Shown here: one piece after another, positions 44,902 to 54,439 of the stretch
Numbering within the stretch: the first letter of the stretch is position 1
Layout of the letters: each line of letters begins with the position of its first letter
Source of the DNA: Bradyrhizobium sp. JYMT SZCCT0180
GTDB taxonomy: Bacteria; Pseudomonadota; Alphaproteobacteria; Rhizobiales; Xanthobacteraceae
NCBI RefSeq assembly: GCF_018130165.1
Contig: NZ_JAFCLZ010000020.1
Span: forward strand, 62,001-126,000
DNA: 64,000 bases
Reading direction: 5' to 3'
The notes under the pieces: model-generated
Told to the model about the DNA's origin: nothing
Databases searched by the model: none
Seen by the model: the letters and a program-made list of their open reading frames with translations, nothing else
Position numbers and translations under genes: made by a program

Positions 44902-46185
44902 TCACAGTCGCCACAGCTCGATATCGGCGGGCTTCGACGCGCGATCGAGCCTGGTCTTCACGTCCAGCACAATGCCGCTGCCGCCGCGGAGCAGCCGCTG
45001 GATCAACGACCAGCCCCCGTCGATATAGAGGTCGTGCGCAACGGCGAGCACGATAGCATCGGCGGGTTGCAGGGCATCGAACTCGGTCAGTGCGACGTCA
45101 TATTCGTGCTTTGCATCGGCGGCGTCAGCCATCGGATCGTGGAGCTGGACAGTCAGGCCGAACGACTGAAGCTCGCGGACGATATCGATTACCTTCGAAT
45201 TGCGCGTATCGGGCACGTTCTCCTTGAACGTCAGGCCGAGCACCGTGACCACGCCGCCATGGGTTTTCCGCAGCAACAGGCGGCGGACACATTCGCGCGC
45301 CACGCGCTGCCCCATGCCGTCGTTGATCCGCCGGCCGGCCAGGATGACCTCGGGATGATAGCCAGCCTTCTCGGCGCGGAACGTCAGGTAGTACGGATCG
45401 ACGCCGATGCAGTGGCCGCCGACGAGCCCGGGCTGGAACGGCATGAAGTTCCACTTGGTGCGCGCCGCCGCGAGCACGTCCGCCGTGTCGATGTTGAGCG
45501 CCTGGAAGATCAACGACAGTTCGTTCATGAAGGCGATGTTCAGATCGCGTTGGGTATTCTCGATCACCTTAGCGGCTTCGGCCACTTTGATGGACGGCGC
45601 CCGGTGAACGCCGGCGGTCACGACCGACCCGTAGACAGCCGCGATGATGTCCAGCGTTTCGGCGTCCTGCGCGGACACGACCTTGATGATCGTCTCGAAA
45701 CGGTGCTGCTTGTCGCCAGGATTGATCCGCTCCGGGGAATAGCCGACCGCAAAATCCGTACCCGCCTTCAGGCTCGAAACCTGTTCGAGGACGGGAAGGC
45801 AGTCCTCCTCCACGGCGCCAGGGTATACGGTGGATTCGTATACGACGATGTCACCCTTCTTCAGTACGCTACCCACCGAACGCGATGCCGAAATCATCGC
45901 GCGCAGATCCGGTCGGCGGGCTTCATCGATCGGCGTCGGTACGGTCACGACGTAGAAGTCAGATTGCTTGAGTGCTGCGGGATCGCTCGTGAACAGGAGT
46001 GAGCTGTGACTCAGTTCATCAGCTTCCACTTCGCGCGTCCTGTCATTGCCCTGCTTCAATTCGACAACGCGCTCCTTGTCGATGTCAAAGCCGACCACCG
46101 GGGTGCCGGATCGCGCAAATGATACCGCAACCGGTAATCCGACATAACCCAGCCCGACGACGGCGATCTTGCGCCCATGCTTCAC
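44902..46185 (-). CDS. Nucleotide sugar 6-dehydrogenase (UDP-HexNAc type, WbpA/TviB-like)
   Basis: A 427-residue NAD-dependent enzyme that oxidises C6 of a UDP-sugar to a uronic acid. NAD-binding GLGYVGLP (11-18), VPTPID near 82-87, ESTVYPGAVEED (117-128), KVIENTQRDLNIAFMNEL (206-223), and the catalytic Cys259 in GGHCIGVDPYYL. The GGHCIGVDPYYL form and length favour the UDP-HexNAc group (TviB/WbpA/WecC) over UDP-glucose dehydrogenases. It could feed both the UDP-uronate epimerase and the WlbA/DegT pair (inference). Confidence 0.88.
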   Translation of the reverse strand: MKHGRKIAVVGLGYVGLPVAVSFARSGTPVVGFDIDKERVVELKQGNDRTREVEADELSHSSLLFTSDPAALKQSDFYVVTVPTPIDEARRPDLRAMISASRSVGSVLKKGDIVVYESTVYPGAVEEDCLPVLEQVSSLKAGTDFAVGYSPERINPGDKQHRFETIIKVVSAQDAETLDIIAAVYGSVVTAGVHRAPSIKVAEAAKVIENTQRDLNIAFMNELSLIFQALNIDTADVLAAARTKWNFMPFQPGLVGGHCIGVDPYYLTFRAEKAGYHPEVILAGRRINDGMGQRVARECVRRLLLRKTHGGVVTVLGLTFKENVPDTRNSKVIDIVRELQSFGLTVQLHDPMADAADAKHEYDVALTEFDALQPADAIVLAVAHDLYIDGGWSLIQRLLRGGSGIVLDVKTRLDRASKPADIELWRL

Positions 46186-46344
46186 CGAAATCTTCCTCCT
46201 GAACGGTCGAGGCTTCTTAGCCTCTGGGGCGCAACGATCGCAATAGCAAAGGAGACGGTATTGCTAGTCCGCGTCCTAGGCCCTAATACACGTCTAACTT
46301 TGAGCGTCGCCCTGCCTCTCCCAAAAGCCCCAGCCTGGCCCAGA

Positions 46345-47319
46345 ATGCGCGGTTTTCTGTCCTTTTCTGCACGAATCCTGATTTCGGGGCTGCTGCTCTA
46401 TTTCGCGCTCCGCAGCATCGATTTCGGCGAGGTCCGCGTGCGCTTCCTGCAAAGCGGCGCCGGCTGGTTCTTCGCCTGGATGGCGCTTGCCGTTGCTGTG
46501 CTCATCTTCCAGATTTTGCTGGGCTCGCTGCGATGGCAGGAAATCTCCCGCTTTTGCAACGCGCCGCTTGGCCTCGTCCAGGCATTCCGCTACAACATGA
46601 TTGGTACATTCTTCAATCAGACGCTGCCGTCGACGATCGGTGGCGACGCGATGCGCCTGTGGCTGGTTCACCGTACCGGCGCCGGCTGGCGCTTTGCTAC
46701 CTATTCCATCCTGGTGGACCGCGCGGTCGGCCTGATCGCCCTTGCCTTGGTAGTCGTGGTGAGCCTGCCTTGGAGCTACCAACTGATCGCAAACCATCAG
46801 GGCCGCTTAGCGCTCGTCGTGGTTGATGCCCTTGCCATCACGGCCGGCCTCGGGTTTCTCATTCTAGGCCGCCTGCAGTGGCAATGGTTGAAGACATGGT
46901 GGCCGACAAAGCACGTGCATGCATGCGCGGTCATCGCAAATCGGGTTCTGTTCAGCCGCAGCACCGGCCCGAAAATCGTCGTGCTCTCGCTTGCCGTCCA
47001 CGTGGCGACGACGGTCGTGGCCTGGTGCGCGGCGCGCGCCATCCTTGCCAGTGCCGATTTCGAGCAGGTCTTCCTGCTGGTTCCTCCGATAGTGTTGATC
47101 ACCATGCTTCCGATCTCCATTGCCGGCTGGGGCCTGCGCGAGGCAACCATGATGGTTGCTTTCGGATATGCCGGCTTGGTGCAATCGGACGGAACGATGG
47201 TGTCCCTGTTGACCGGCGTGACGGCGTTTGTCGCGGGCGCGATCGGTGGGTTGATCTGGATCGCAGGTCCGGAGAAGGCGGATCGCAGCAAGGATCCCAT
47301 CCCTGCGGCCATCGAATAA
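46345..47319 (+). CDS. Lysylphosphatidylglycerol-synthase TM-domain (UPF0104) family membrane protein
   Basis: A 324-residue protein with about 7-8 membrane segments. Family marks are LLLYFALRSIDFGEV near the start, RYNMIGTFFNQTLPSTIGGDAMR in the middle, and PISIAGWGLREATMMVAFG toward the end. The superfamily (PF03706) includes flippase-like and lipid-modifying membrane proteins; those in polysaccharide loci have unknown roles. ATG 46345 is preferred; an upstream TTG is possible. It is divergent from the dehydrogenase gene and converges on the long minus-strand operon (stop to stop 11 bases). Confidence 0.8.
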   Translation: MRGFLSFSARILISGLLLYFALRSIDFGEVRVRFLQSGAGWFFAWMALAVAVLIFQILLGSLRWQEISRFCNAPLGLVQAFRYNMIGTFFNQTLPSTIGGDAMRLWLVHRTGAGWRFATYSILVDRAVGLIALALVVVVSLPWSYQLIANHQGRLALVVVDALAITAGLGFLILGRLQWQWLKTWWPTKHVHACAVIANRVLFSRSTGPKIVVLSLAVHVATTVVAWCAARAILASADFEQVFLLVPPIVLITMLPISIAGWGLREATMMVAFGYAGLVQSDGTMVSLLTGVTAFVAGAIGGLIWIAGPEKADRSKDPIPAAIE

Positions 47320-47330
47320 GGCTTCGCGGG

Positions 47331-49295
47331 TTAGCGGCACCATGCGCCAGCCCATGACTGTGCCATTAGCACATTCCACAGCCAAGACCCGTGATTGCGC
47401 CGGCCTTTTAGATGGTCAGCCCAGACGTCGCCGACGCGCCTGGCATTGAACCAGCCCCGCTGGCCGAGATTCTCGGTTGCCAGCAGATCGGATGCCCACT
47501 CCCTCAGCGGACCACGAAGCCACTGATCGAGCGGGATGGAAAAGCCCGTTTTTGGCCGATCGATCAGCTCTCGGGGCACATGGCGATCGAGCAACTGGCG
47601 GACGAGCCACTTGCCCTGACCGTCACGGACCTTCATTGACGGCGGCACGCGGCAACTGAATTCCGCGACGTCCCGGTCAAGAAACGGCACGCGGGTTTCG
47701 AGGCTGACCGCCATGGCCGCCCGGTCAACCTTCTGCAGCACATCGTCACTCAGATAGCTGAGCGCGTCCGCCAGCGTCATCTGGTCGAGTGCGTCGATTG
47801 GCTCGGAGAGTTCATTCATCTCCTCGGCAAACCAGCTTGCGCGCTCCATGCCGCCTACAACGACGCTGTCGGGACGATCTTCCACGGAACACAGCAAGCG
47901 ATACATTTCATCCGGGGTTGCCGCTCCCGCAATGCGTCCGACCTTGGCCATGAGATCGCCCACGCGAAGCGTGCGGTAGCGCTCGGGACCGATCTTGCCG
48001 ACGAGATTTCCGATCGTGTTGGCCGGCTCCGGTGCGACAAGATCGATCGCACCCTTCACTGCTCTCCTGGCCGCCGAAGGCAGCGAGGAAAAGCCGGCAT
48101 GCATTCGGGTGGCCCAAACATGGCGGTTATACCCGCCGAACAGCTCGTCGCCACCATCGCCGGACAGTGCGACCGTCACGCTTCTCCTGGCGAGCGCGGC
48201 CACCAAATGCGTTGGGATCTGCGACGAATCCGCAAAGGGCTCATCATACATGGCGGCCAGTTTCGGGACTATGCCGATCGCGTCGGCAGGGCTGACGGTC
48301 AGCTCCGTATGATCGGTCCCGAGGTGACGGGCGATGCGGCTCGCATGTGCCGCCTCATTGAATGAAGCCTCGGCGAACCCAATCGAGAAAGTCTTGACCG
48401 GACGAGTCGATTGCTTCTGCAACAGCGCCACCACCGTCGAGGAATCGATTCCGCCGGAAAGAAATGCACCGACGGGAACATCCGACAGCAATTGTCGCAT
48501 GACCGCTTGCGATAGCAGGCGCTCCAGCTCGGCTACCGCCTCTCCCGCGTCGGCGTAGCGCTCCTGTCGTCCTGCGAGTACGCACCCCCGCATCGACCAG
48601 TACGATTCCGGCTGCGGCAGGTCGCCGGACGCAGCCGCAGGCGTGAAGGTGACATGCGAACCGGGGTTGAGTTTTCGAAAACCCCGCCAGATCGTCCATG
48701 GCGCCGGCACGTAGGAATAGCGCATGAAGGCCGTCAAGGCTGCCTTGTCGACCGACGGCCTCCAGCCTGGATGCGCAGCAAAGGCCTTCAATTCGGACGC
48801 AAACACCAGGTCGGAACCGATCCAGCCGTAGAAGAGAGGCTTTTCGCCAAACCGGTCGCGGCAAAGCGTCAACGACTGATCGCGGGCATCCCACAGCGCA
48901 AAGGCAAACATGCCGTTGAAGCGGCGTAGCGCGTCGGCGACGCCCCAAAGGCGGATGGCGTACAGCACCGTTTCGGTGTCCGAATGCCCACGCCAGTTCG
49001 GCGCGGCTCCGCTCTTCTCCAACTCGGCCCGGATATCGAGATGATTGTAGATTTCCCCGTTGAACGTGACAGTCAGGCGGCCGCAATCGCTCTGCATTGG
49101 CTGGGCGCCGGCGGCGCTCAGGTCCAGCACCGAGAGCCGGCGATGACCGAAACCGATACCGGCTACATCGTCGATCCACCGGCTAGCCGCATCGGGCCCG
49201 CGGTGCGCGAGCGCAGCCGTCATCCGCTCGATGCAATCGCCGAGGCCGCCCTGGCTGGCGCCGTTGCGCCTGAGAATGCCGGAAATCCCGCACAT
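47331..49295 (-). CDS. asnB: Asparagine synthetase-type glutamine amidotransferase (first of two)
   Basis: A 654-residue two-domain enzyme. The N-terminal Ntn-type glutaminase starts MCGISGILRR with catalytic Cys2 and has HRGPD and NGEIYNH. The synthetase domain has the ATP-binding SGGIDSS motif and later LSGDGGDELFGGYNRH. ATG 49295 places Cys at position 2 as required; the 13-codon extension is rejected. In polysaccharide loci such proteins (WbpS-like) amidate uronic acids to uronamides; here it is the last gene of a 13-gene minus-strand run. Ordinary asparagine synthesis is the alternative. Confidence 0.88.
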   Translation of the reverse strand: MCGISGILRRNGASQGGLGDCIERMTAALAHRGPDAASRWIDDVAGIGFGHRRLSVLDLSAAGAQPMQSDCGRLTVTFNGEIYNHLDIRAELEKSGAAPNWRGHSDTETVLYAIRLWGVADALRRFNGMFAFALWDARDQSLTLCRDRFGEKPLFYGWIGSDLVFASELKAFAAHPGWRPSVDKAALTAFMRYSYVPAPWTIWRGFRKLNPGSHVTFTPAAASGDLPQPESYWSMRGCVLAGRQERYADAGEAVAELERLLSQAVMRQLLSDVPVGAFLSGGIDSSTVVALLQKQSTRPVKTFSIGFAEASFNEAAHASRIARHLGTDHTELTVSPADAIGIVPKLAAMYDEPFADSSQIPTHLVAALARRSVTVALSGDGGDELFGGYNRHVWATRMHAGFSSLPSAARRAVKGAIDLVAPEPANTIGNLVGKIGPERYRTLRVGDLMAKVGRIAGAATPDEMYRLLCSVEDRPDSVVVGGMERASWFAEEMNELSEPIDALDQMTLADALSYLSDDVLQKVDRAAMAVSLETRVPFLDRDVAEFSCRVPPSMKVRDGQGKWLVRQLLDRHVPRELIDRPKTGFSIPLDQWLRGPLREWASDLLATENLGQRGWFNARRVGDVWADHLKGRRNHGSWLWNVLMAQSWAGAWCR

Positions 49296-49308
49296 GCCGA
49301 TGATGCGC

Positions 49309-50505
49309 CTAGGCCGTCTCTGCAAGCAGGTCATAGACCTGCTGCACCCGCTGCTGATAGGTGTGTTGCGTGCTCACCAATTCGAACGCTGCGTCGGCGA
49401 TGCGTTGCCGCCTGGATGGATCATTGAAGACAGCGAGCACGGCATCGATGTTTGAAAAATCCGGATCGAGCGCGAGATAGTGCTCGTCCGCCTTGAGGAT
49501 GTCATTGAAACGGCCGCGAAACATGATCTGGCAGGTCTTGGTGCCGGCGGCGTCGAAATGCCGAGAGCTGATGCATTTGCCATGATGGAGCGGCCGCGCC
49601 CGGTCGGCGAAGAAGCGTTCGAAGATATCGGTGTAGTCCAGTTGTTCATTGACAAGAGCTTCATGCCGCACAGGACCTCGTCGCATCACACGGCGCGCGA
49701 TCGATTTGAGCCACCACGGCATCTTGTGGCCCAGATTCCGTAGCGCCGAATCGTTGCGAAGCACAAATCCCTTTCGCGTCGAGAGCACATAGTCGCGGAT
49801 CGCATTGACGGTCGCGTCGTCCCGTTCGAGGAACCAGGTTCCGGCTTCGGTCGAGACGGTTCCCCTGCAATCATTCAGATAGTTGGCCCACCCCTCGCGG
49901 TTGAGCCGTTGGTCCGAGATGTCGACCTGCAGGCCGCGCGCCGCTCCGTTTGCCGCAAACCACTGCATCAGCCGGTTGCGATCGTCGTCGCCGAGGTGAG
50001 GAAGGTAGCGGACCGCCCGCGCTCCGATATCAAGCCGTCTCGCACCGGCCGCCCTGCCCGACCGGAACACGGATGGATTGAGCGCATGCGGGATCGCGAC
50101 CACGTCCCGGGTCGCGACATCGCCGAACAGGAATCGCCCCGACTCAATCAGAAGTTGAGTGGCAACAAATTCCGGCTTGAGCGCGGCGAACAGCCGTCTT
50201 TTTTCAGCGATCGGCGAGCCCGGGAGGCTGACCTCATTGCCGACGAATGTCAGCAGCGGGACGGCGCGGCCCGCCAACGCCTCGATGTGCGGCTCGATAT
50301 AGCCGGTGGTATCGCCATTGGTCGAATGCAGCAGGACCACTGCGTCGACCTCGCGCAACTGCCGTTGCAGTTTATCCCCTGCTGCGGGATCCGCGACGTT
50401 GACACCCAGGACATCGAACTGCGGCGCCTGGATGAATGCGTCAAGCCAATCATCGTAGTAAGACAGCCTGTCGGTGTATTGCGCGTACCCGACCAGCACG
50501 CGCAT
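49309..50505 (-). CDS. CgeB-like glycosyltransferase (divergent member)
   Basis: A 398-residue protein with a Rossmann-like N-terminus (MRVLVGYAQYTDRLSYYDDW) and a C-terminal domain that matches the three larger CgeB-like proteins downstream in the cluster: GWANYLNDCRGTVSTEAGTWF, KCISSRHFDAAGTKTCQIMF, DEHYLALDPDFSNIDAVLAVF and the final helix. This ending is typical of the Glyco_trans_1_2 (PF13524) family. ATG 50505 gives the cleanest start. The transferred sugar is unknown. Confidence 0.75.
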   Translation of the reverse strand: MRVLVGYAQYTDRLSYYDDWLDAFIQAPQFDVLGVNVADPAAGDKLQRQLREVDAVVLLHSTNGDTTGYIEPHIEALAGRAVPLLTFVGNEVSLPGSPIAEKRRLFAALKPEFVATQLLIESGRFLFGDVATRDVVAIPHALNPSVFRSGRAAGARRLDIGARAVRYLPHLGDDDRNRLMQWFAANGAARGLQVDISDQRLNREGWANYLNDCRGTVSTEAGTWFLERDDATVNAIRDYVLSTRKGFVLRNDSALRNLGHKMPWWLKSIARRVMRRGPVRHEALVNEQLDYTDIFERFFADRARPLHHGKCISSRHFDAAGTKTCQIMFRGRFNDILKADEHYLALDPDFSNIDAVLAVFNDPSRRQRIADAAFELVSTQHTYQQRVQQVYDLLAETA

Positions 50506-50531
50506 GCGGCTATCCCGAAGGACCACGACGC

Positions 50532-51569
50532 CTAGCTCTTAAGCAGCTCAGCAATGCGGAACGCAGCGCGTCCGTCGCCATACTCGTCGATCGCACTGCG
50601 CTCGCCAAAATCCGCGCCTTTCCAGAGGCGATTCCAGCCGTGCGCGATGGTCTCGATCCACTCGGTCTCGTCCCGCAACGTCGTGCAGGGAACGCGGTGA
50701 AAATAGGCCTCTTTCTGCAGACCGCCGGAGTCGGTGAAGACTTCGCAGGCGCCATGCAGCAGCTTTGCCATGTCGAGATAGCCGACAGGACCAATCACCT
50801 TGAGACCGTCGAAATCGATACCCATGCGCAGTGCGGTCTGGCGCGTTCGCGGATGGATCGGCAGGACGACCGGATAACGCTTTGCCTGTTGCTGCAGGAA
50901 ACCAACGACCTCGCGAAGATTGGCAGGCTCGTTGGTGTTTTCGGCACGATGCACTGTCGCGACGCTGTAATTCTTCGGCGTCAAGTCGAGCTCTGACAGG
51001 ATTTTCGAACCGGCTTCTGCGCGCTCGGTCGCGAACAAAGTCGCGTCAAACATCACGTCGCCGATCCGATGCACGCCTTGCCGGATTCCTTCGTTGGCGA
51101 GGTTCTCTACCGCGGCGCTGGTCGGACAAAGTTGCAGCGCGGCGAGGTGATCGGTCAGCACCCGATTGACCTCCTCGGGCATCCGCCGATTGAAGGATCG
51201 CAGGCCCGCCTCGACATGTGCGATCGGGATATGAAGCTTGGCCGCCGCGAGTGCACCGGCGAGCGTCGAGTTGGTGTCGCCGTAAACCACGACCCAATCC
51301 GGCTTCTCCTCGATCAGCACAGGCTCGATCGCCGCCAGCATGCGGCCGGTCATCTCACCATGCCCGCCGCCATTGATGTTCAAGCGGTGCCGTGGTGCGG
51401 GAATGTCGAGTTCCTCAAAGAAGACATCCGACATGTCCGTGTCGAAGTGCTGGCCGGTATGCACCATCACCTCTTCGAGGCCGTCGGTCTCGCGGATGGC
51501 GCGGCTGACCGCAGCCGCCTTTATGAACTGGGGCCGGGCTCCGACGATCGTGAGTGCTTTGATTGTCAA
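50532..51569 (-). CDS. Non-hydrolysing UDP-N-acetylglucosamine 2-epimerase family (WecB/WlbD/WbpI-like)
   Basis: A 345-residue epimerase. Family motifs: ALTIVGARPQFIKAAAVSRAI, VHTGQHFD, VYGDTNSTLAGALAAAKLHIPIAHVEAGLRS, MPEEVNRVLTDHLA, TVHRAENT, and FTDSGGLQKEA. Enzymes of this family convert UDP-GlcNAc or UDP-diNAcGlcA to the manno form. With WlbA, DegT and the 6-dehydrogenase in the region, a WlbD/WbpI role (UDP-GlcNAc3NAcA to UDP-ManNAc3NAcA) is attractive, but the simple WecB reaction cannot be excluded. Overlaps the next upstream gene by 4 bases. Confidence 0.88.
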   Translation of the reverse strand: MTIKALTIVGARPQFIKAAAVSRAIRETDGLEEVMVHTGQHFDTDMSDVFFEELDIPAPRHRLNINGGGHGEMTGRMLAAIEPVLIEEKPDWVVVYGDTNSTLAGALAAAKLHIPIAHVEAGLRSFNRRMPEEVNRVLTDHLAALQLCPTSAAVENLANEGIRQGVHRIGDVMFDATLFATERAEAGSKILSELDLTPKNYSVATVHRAENTNEPANLREVVGFLQQQAKRYPVVLPIHPRTRQTALRMGIDFDGLKVIGPVGYLDMAKLLHGACEVFTDSGGLQKEAYFHRVPCTTLRDETEWIETIAHGWNRLWKGADFGERSAIDEYGDGRAAFRIAELLKS

Positions 51570-52630
51570 GTGTAGGCCTTCACTTGTGGAATGAAACGCT
51601 CGTGCTGCTTCATGCAGCCGAGGATCTTTTCCTTGCGCGCCTTGGTCCAGGCGATCGTTGTCGCAAGCCCCTCCTCGTGGGCGACATCGGCTTTGAAGCC
51701 GAGTTGCTTTGCCGCCTTGGACGGATCGCCGAACCGCTGCCCGGAGCGATCCCAGTCGCGCGCCGGCGCAAGGGCAATGGGCGTCGGATTTCCGGTCAGG
51801 GCGTTGATGCGCTCGGCCAGCTCCCGGATCGTCGTCTCCGCCCCGGATGCCAGATTATAGATCTCGCCGGGCTCACCCCTGAGCGCGCAGGCCATCAGCC
51901 CTCGCGCCATGTCTTCAACAAAGATGAAGTCACGCGACGCAATGCCGCCGTTTTCGACCGGCAGCGCCTCGCCATGCAGGGCCTTCCAGATGAAAGTCGG
52001 CGTCACGTTGCGCCAGACGGTGTGGACGGTGCCGCGCCAACGCCCTGCGCCCAGAATTTCGCCGGGTCCATAGACATTCTGGAACCGCGCCTTCACGAAC
52101 GGCAGCTTGTGACGCGTGAAATAGTAGTTGCCATACATCTCGCCGACCAGCTTCGAGATCGAGTACGGGCTATCGTGGAACAGGGACACGGGCGCGTCCT
52201 CGGTCGTCGCCGTCGCGCCATCGAAGGTTTTCTCCGCAACCGCGCAACCCGCTGCGGCGTAAACCACCTTGCGCAATGAGGACATGTCCTTCAACCGCTC
52301 GAACAGCTTCAGCGTCGTCAGCGTGTTGTTGGCGTGATCGGCCAGCGGATCGGCGATCGAGGACTGATTGCCGTGATAGCAGGCGAGATGAAAGACGAAA
52401 TCGAGATCGCCCGGGAGTTTCTGCAGGACCGCATCATCGGCAATCGATCCGAGGCGAAAGTCGATGTCATCGCCTTCCGGTACATTCGAGATGTCGGCCG
52501 ATAACAGGTTGTCGACAATGGTGATCCGTGCGGGCTTCTGCTCACGGATCAGGCGCACAAGGTTCGAGCCGACAAATCCGGCTCCTCCGACAACCAGAAC
52601 ATTTGCGCCAGAGAACGTCTGACTGCTCAT
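51566..52630 (-). CDS. NAD-dependent epimerase/dehydratase (extended SDR)
   Basis: A 354-residue SDR. N-terminal VLVVGGAGFVGSNLVRLI; DNLLSADISNVPEG; the Tyr-Lys pair in DSPYSISKLVGEMYG; RFQNVYGPGEILG in the substrate pocket. ATG 52630 overlaps the TGA of the methyltransferase gene by one base (TGATG), showing tight coupling; the frame runs further upstream without homology. The substrate is likely a nucleotide sugar, but which one is not visible. Confidence 0.85.
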   Translation of the reverse strand: MSSQTFSGANVLVVGGAGFVGSNLVRLIREQKPARITIVDNLLSADISNVPEGDDIDFRLGSIADDAVLQKLPGDLDFVFHLACYHGNQSSIADPLADHANNTLTTLKLFERLKDMSSLRKVVYAAAGCAVAEKTFDGATATTEDAPVSLFHDSPYSISKLVGEMYGNYYFTRHKLPFVKARFQNVYGPGEILGAGRWRGTVHTVWRNVTPTFIWKALHGEALPVENGGIASRDFIFVEDMARGLMACALRGEPGEIYNLASGAETTIRELAERINALTGNPTPIALAPARDWDRSGQRFGDPSKAAKQLGFKADVAHEEGLATTIAWTKARKEKILGCMKQHERFIPQVKAYT

Positions 52631-53478
52631 CAAAGCACTCCTTGTGTCGTCGGCGGTTTGACCGCCTTGATATTCAAATTCCAGCCCAAGACCCGCGACG
52701 GCCAGCACGTACTTGAAGGCGGCAGAACGCGTTCGGCCAACTTGATCAGCGGAGGCAGAATGAAAAGCTGGCGCCAGCTCAACTGCGTCAGCATGAATTC
52801 GAACTGCGAAAATCGCGAGAACAGCGCGGCCGCCTCGCGGCGGCTGTAGACGAGTGCAAGCGGGCACGCATCCCCGTCATTCATATTCAGCGCTTCCTGC
52901 TGGGTCCTGCCGCGATAGTGCGGGTCAAACAGGCGCCGCAATCGCAGCAACACCAGGTTCTTCCAGCTGTGGCGGTAATAAAGCATCACGATCAGTCGGC
53001 CACCCGGCCGCAGGACCCGGAAAATCTCCTCGACCATCGGACGTGGATCCGACACGTGGTGCAGTACACCCATGGAGCAGACGATATCGAAGTGACCGTC
53101 CGGAAATGGAAGCTTGTTGCCATCGACTTGCAGGAACTCACCTTTCAAGCCGCCGAGCTCAAATCGCTTGCGACTGAGTTCGACCGCCGTCTTTGTCAGG
53201 TCGACGCCGGCGACGGAGGCGCCGTGGCGCGCATACTGATAGAGCACGTATCCGTTGCCGCACCCGATATCGAGAACCCGCAGGCCGTCCGCGGAGGAGT
53301 AGCCGTGAATGGCTTCCGACAGCGCATAGGGCTCGCAATTGTCGGCCTCCCGCAACGCGTCGAAGCCGCTGAAGTACGCAGCCGTGCCGAGCTCGGCGGG
53401 TATCGCCGACGCCGCGACGGGATTTTGCTCCCAGAACGCCCTGACGCGCTCGATCTCGACGGGACTTCCTTCAGGCAT
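52630..53478 (-). CDS. Class I SAM-dependent methyltransferase
   Basis: A 282-residue methyltransferase. Motif I GLRVLDIGCGNGYVLYQYAR, motif II ASVAGVDLTKTAVELS, then FDIVCSMGVLHHVSDPRPMVEEIFRVLRPGGRLIVMLYYRHSWKN. The C-terminal WNLNIKAVK ending recalls the paired methyltransferases at 31868 and 32818. ATG 53478 (MPEGSPVEIERV) is chosen because the upstream extension is low-complexity. Coupled to the next gene by TGATG. Confidence 0.87.
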   Translation of the reverse strand: MPEGSPVEIERVRAFWEQNPVAASAIPAELGTAAYFSGFDALREADNCEPYALSEAIHGYSSADGLRVLDIGCGNGYVLYQYARHGASVAGVDLTKTAVELSRKRFELGGLKGEFLQVDGNKLPFPDGHFDIVCSMGVLHHVSDPRPMVEEIFRVLRPGGRLIVMLYYRHSWKNLVLLRLRRLFDPHYRGRTQQEALNMNDGDACPLALVYSRREAAALFSRFSQFEFMLTQLSWRQLFILPPLIKLAERVLPPSSTCWPSRVLGWNLNIKAVKPPTTQGVL

Positions 53479-53495
53479 CTCGATTGCTCGAACCG

Positions 53496-54425
53496 TCAGC
53501 GCGCAGCGGCCAGATGGCTGTAGATGTCGGTCACGCCATGGGCATCGTACCATGACAGCATGCGCCGCATGGTCTCCGAAAACGTCACCTTGGCACTCCA
53601 GCCCAGAGTTGCCTTGGTCCGCGACGGGTCGGGAACGACAGCCGGCACGTCGTCATCGCCAACCGGCACGACCTTCACATCCGGATCGGGCGCCAGCTTG
53701 AGGTGACTGCGAACCGCGTCATAGACGTCGCGGATCGAATGCCCCTCGCCGCTCGACACGTTGAAGATTCCCGTTGGCGCATCGGCCCTCATGACGAGAT
53801 CGACCGCGGCGAGAAAGTCGGACATATCGAGAAAGTCGCGTTGCGCGTCGGTGCAGAAACAGCCCTGCCCCGCCTTCAACCGCTTGTAGAATGTCGGGAT
53901 CGGCCCGATCGCCAGCCGCGGGCCGGTGACGTTGGCAAGCCGGAGCGAGGCAAACGGCAGCCCGCTCATTGCAAGATACTGCTCGCCGGCAACCTTCGAG
54001 ATGCCGTAACTCGTGAACGGCCGCAGCGGATGGTCGACCGGGATCGGCACGGTTTCGGGGCGGCCATAGCAGAGCACCGTCTGGAAGTTCAGCAACCGCG
54101 AGACGCCGTGCCTGCGGGCCGCGTCGGCAACGTTAATCGTGCCTGCGACGTTGGTCGCGGCATCTTCGCCCCAGTCCATCGGGTCCTTGTAGGCAGCCGC
54201 CGAATGGACGACATGGCTCGGCTTGAACGAATCGAACGCCCGGTCCACCGCCACACGATCTGCAACCGAGCCTTCGACCAGCGACAGGCGTGGCAGCGCA
54301 GGCACGACCTCGCGCTTGCCGGTTGCGAAATTGTCGAGCACGAGGATGTCGTGCCCTTGCGGCAGCCAATGCTCGATCAGGTTCGAGCCCAGGCAACCGG
54401 CACCGCCTGTGATGAGGATACGCAT
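53496..54425 (-). CDS. NAD-dependent nucleotide-sugar epimerase (tandem paralogue A)
   Basis: A 309-residue extended SDR. ILITGGAGCLGSNLIEHWL, then LDNFATGKREVV, HSAAAYKDPMDWGEDAATNV, and the YGISK active site. It shares this wording with the next gene (HTAASYKDPDDWGTDALVNA, SYAISKTAGEHYV), so the two arose by duplication. The YKDPxDW signature recalls the WbmF/G/H-type epimerases of Bordetella O-antigen loci (from memory). A 4-epimerase on a diacetamido-uronic acid is one possibility. Confidence 0.82.
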   Translation of the reverse strand: MRILITGGAGCLGSNLIEHWLPQGHDILVLDNFATGKREVVPALPRLSLVEGSVADRVAVDRAFDSFKPSHVVHSAAAYKDPMDWGEDAATNVAGTINVADAARRHGVSRLLNFQTVLCYGRPETVPIPVDHPLRPFTSYGISKVAGEQYLAMSGLPFASLRLANVTGPRLAIGPIPTFYKRLKAGQGCFCTDAQRDFLDMSDFLAAVDLVMRADAPTGIFNVSSGEGHSIRDVYDAVRSHLKLAPDPDVKVVPVGDDDVPAVVPDPSRTKATLGWSAKVTFSETMRRMLSWYDAHGVTDIYSHLAAAR

Positions 54426-54439
54426 GGGTGTACCTGAGT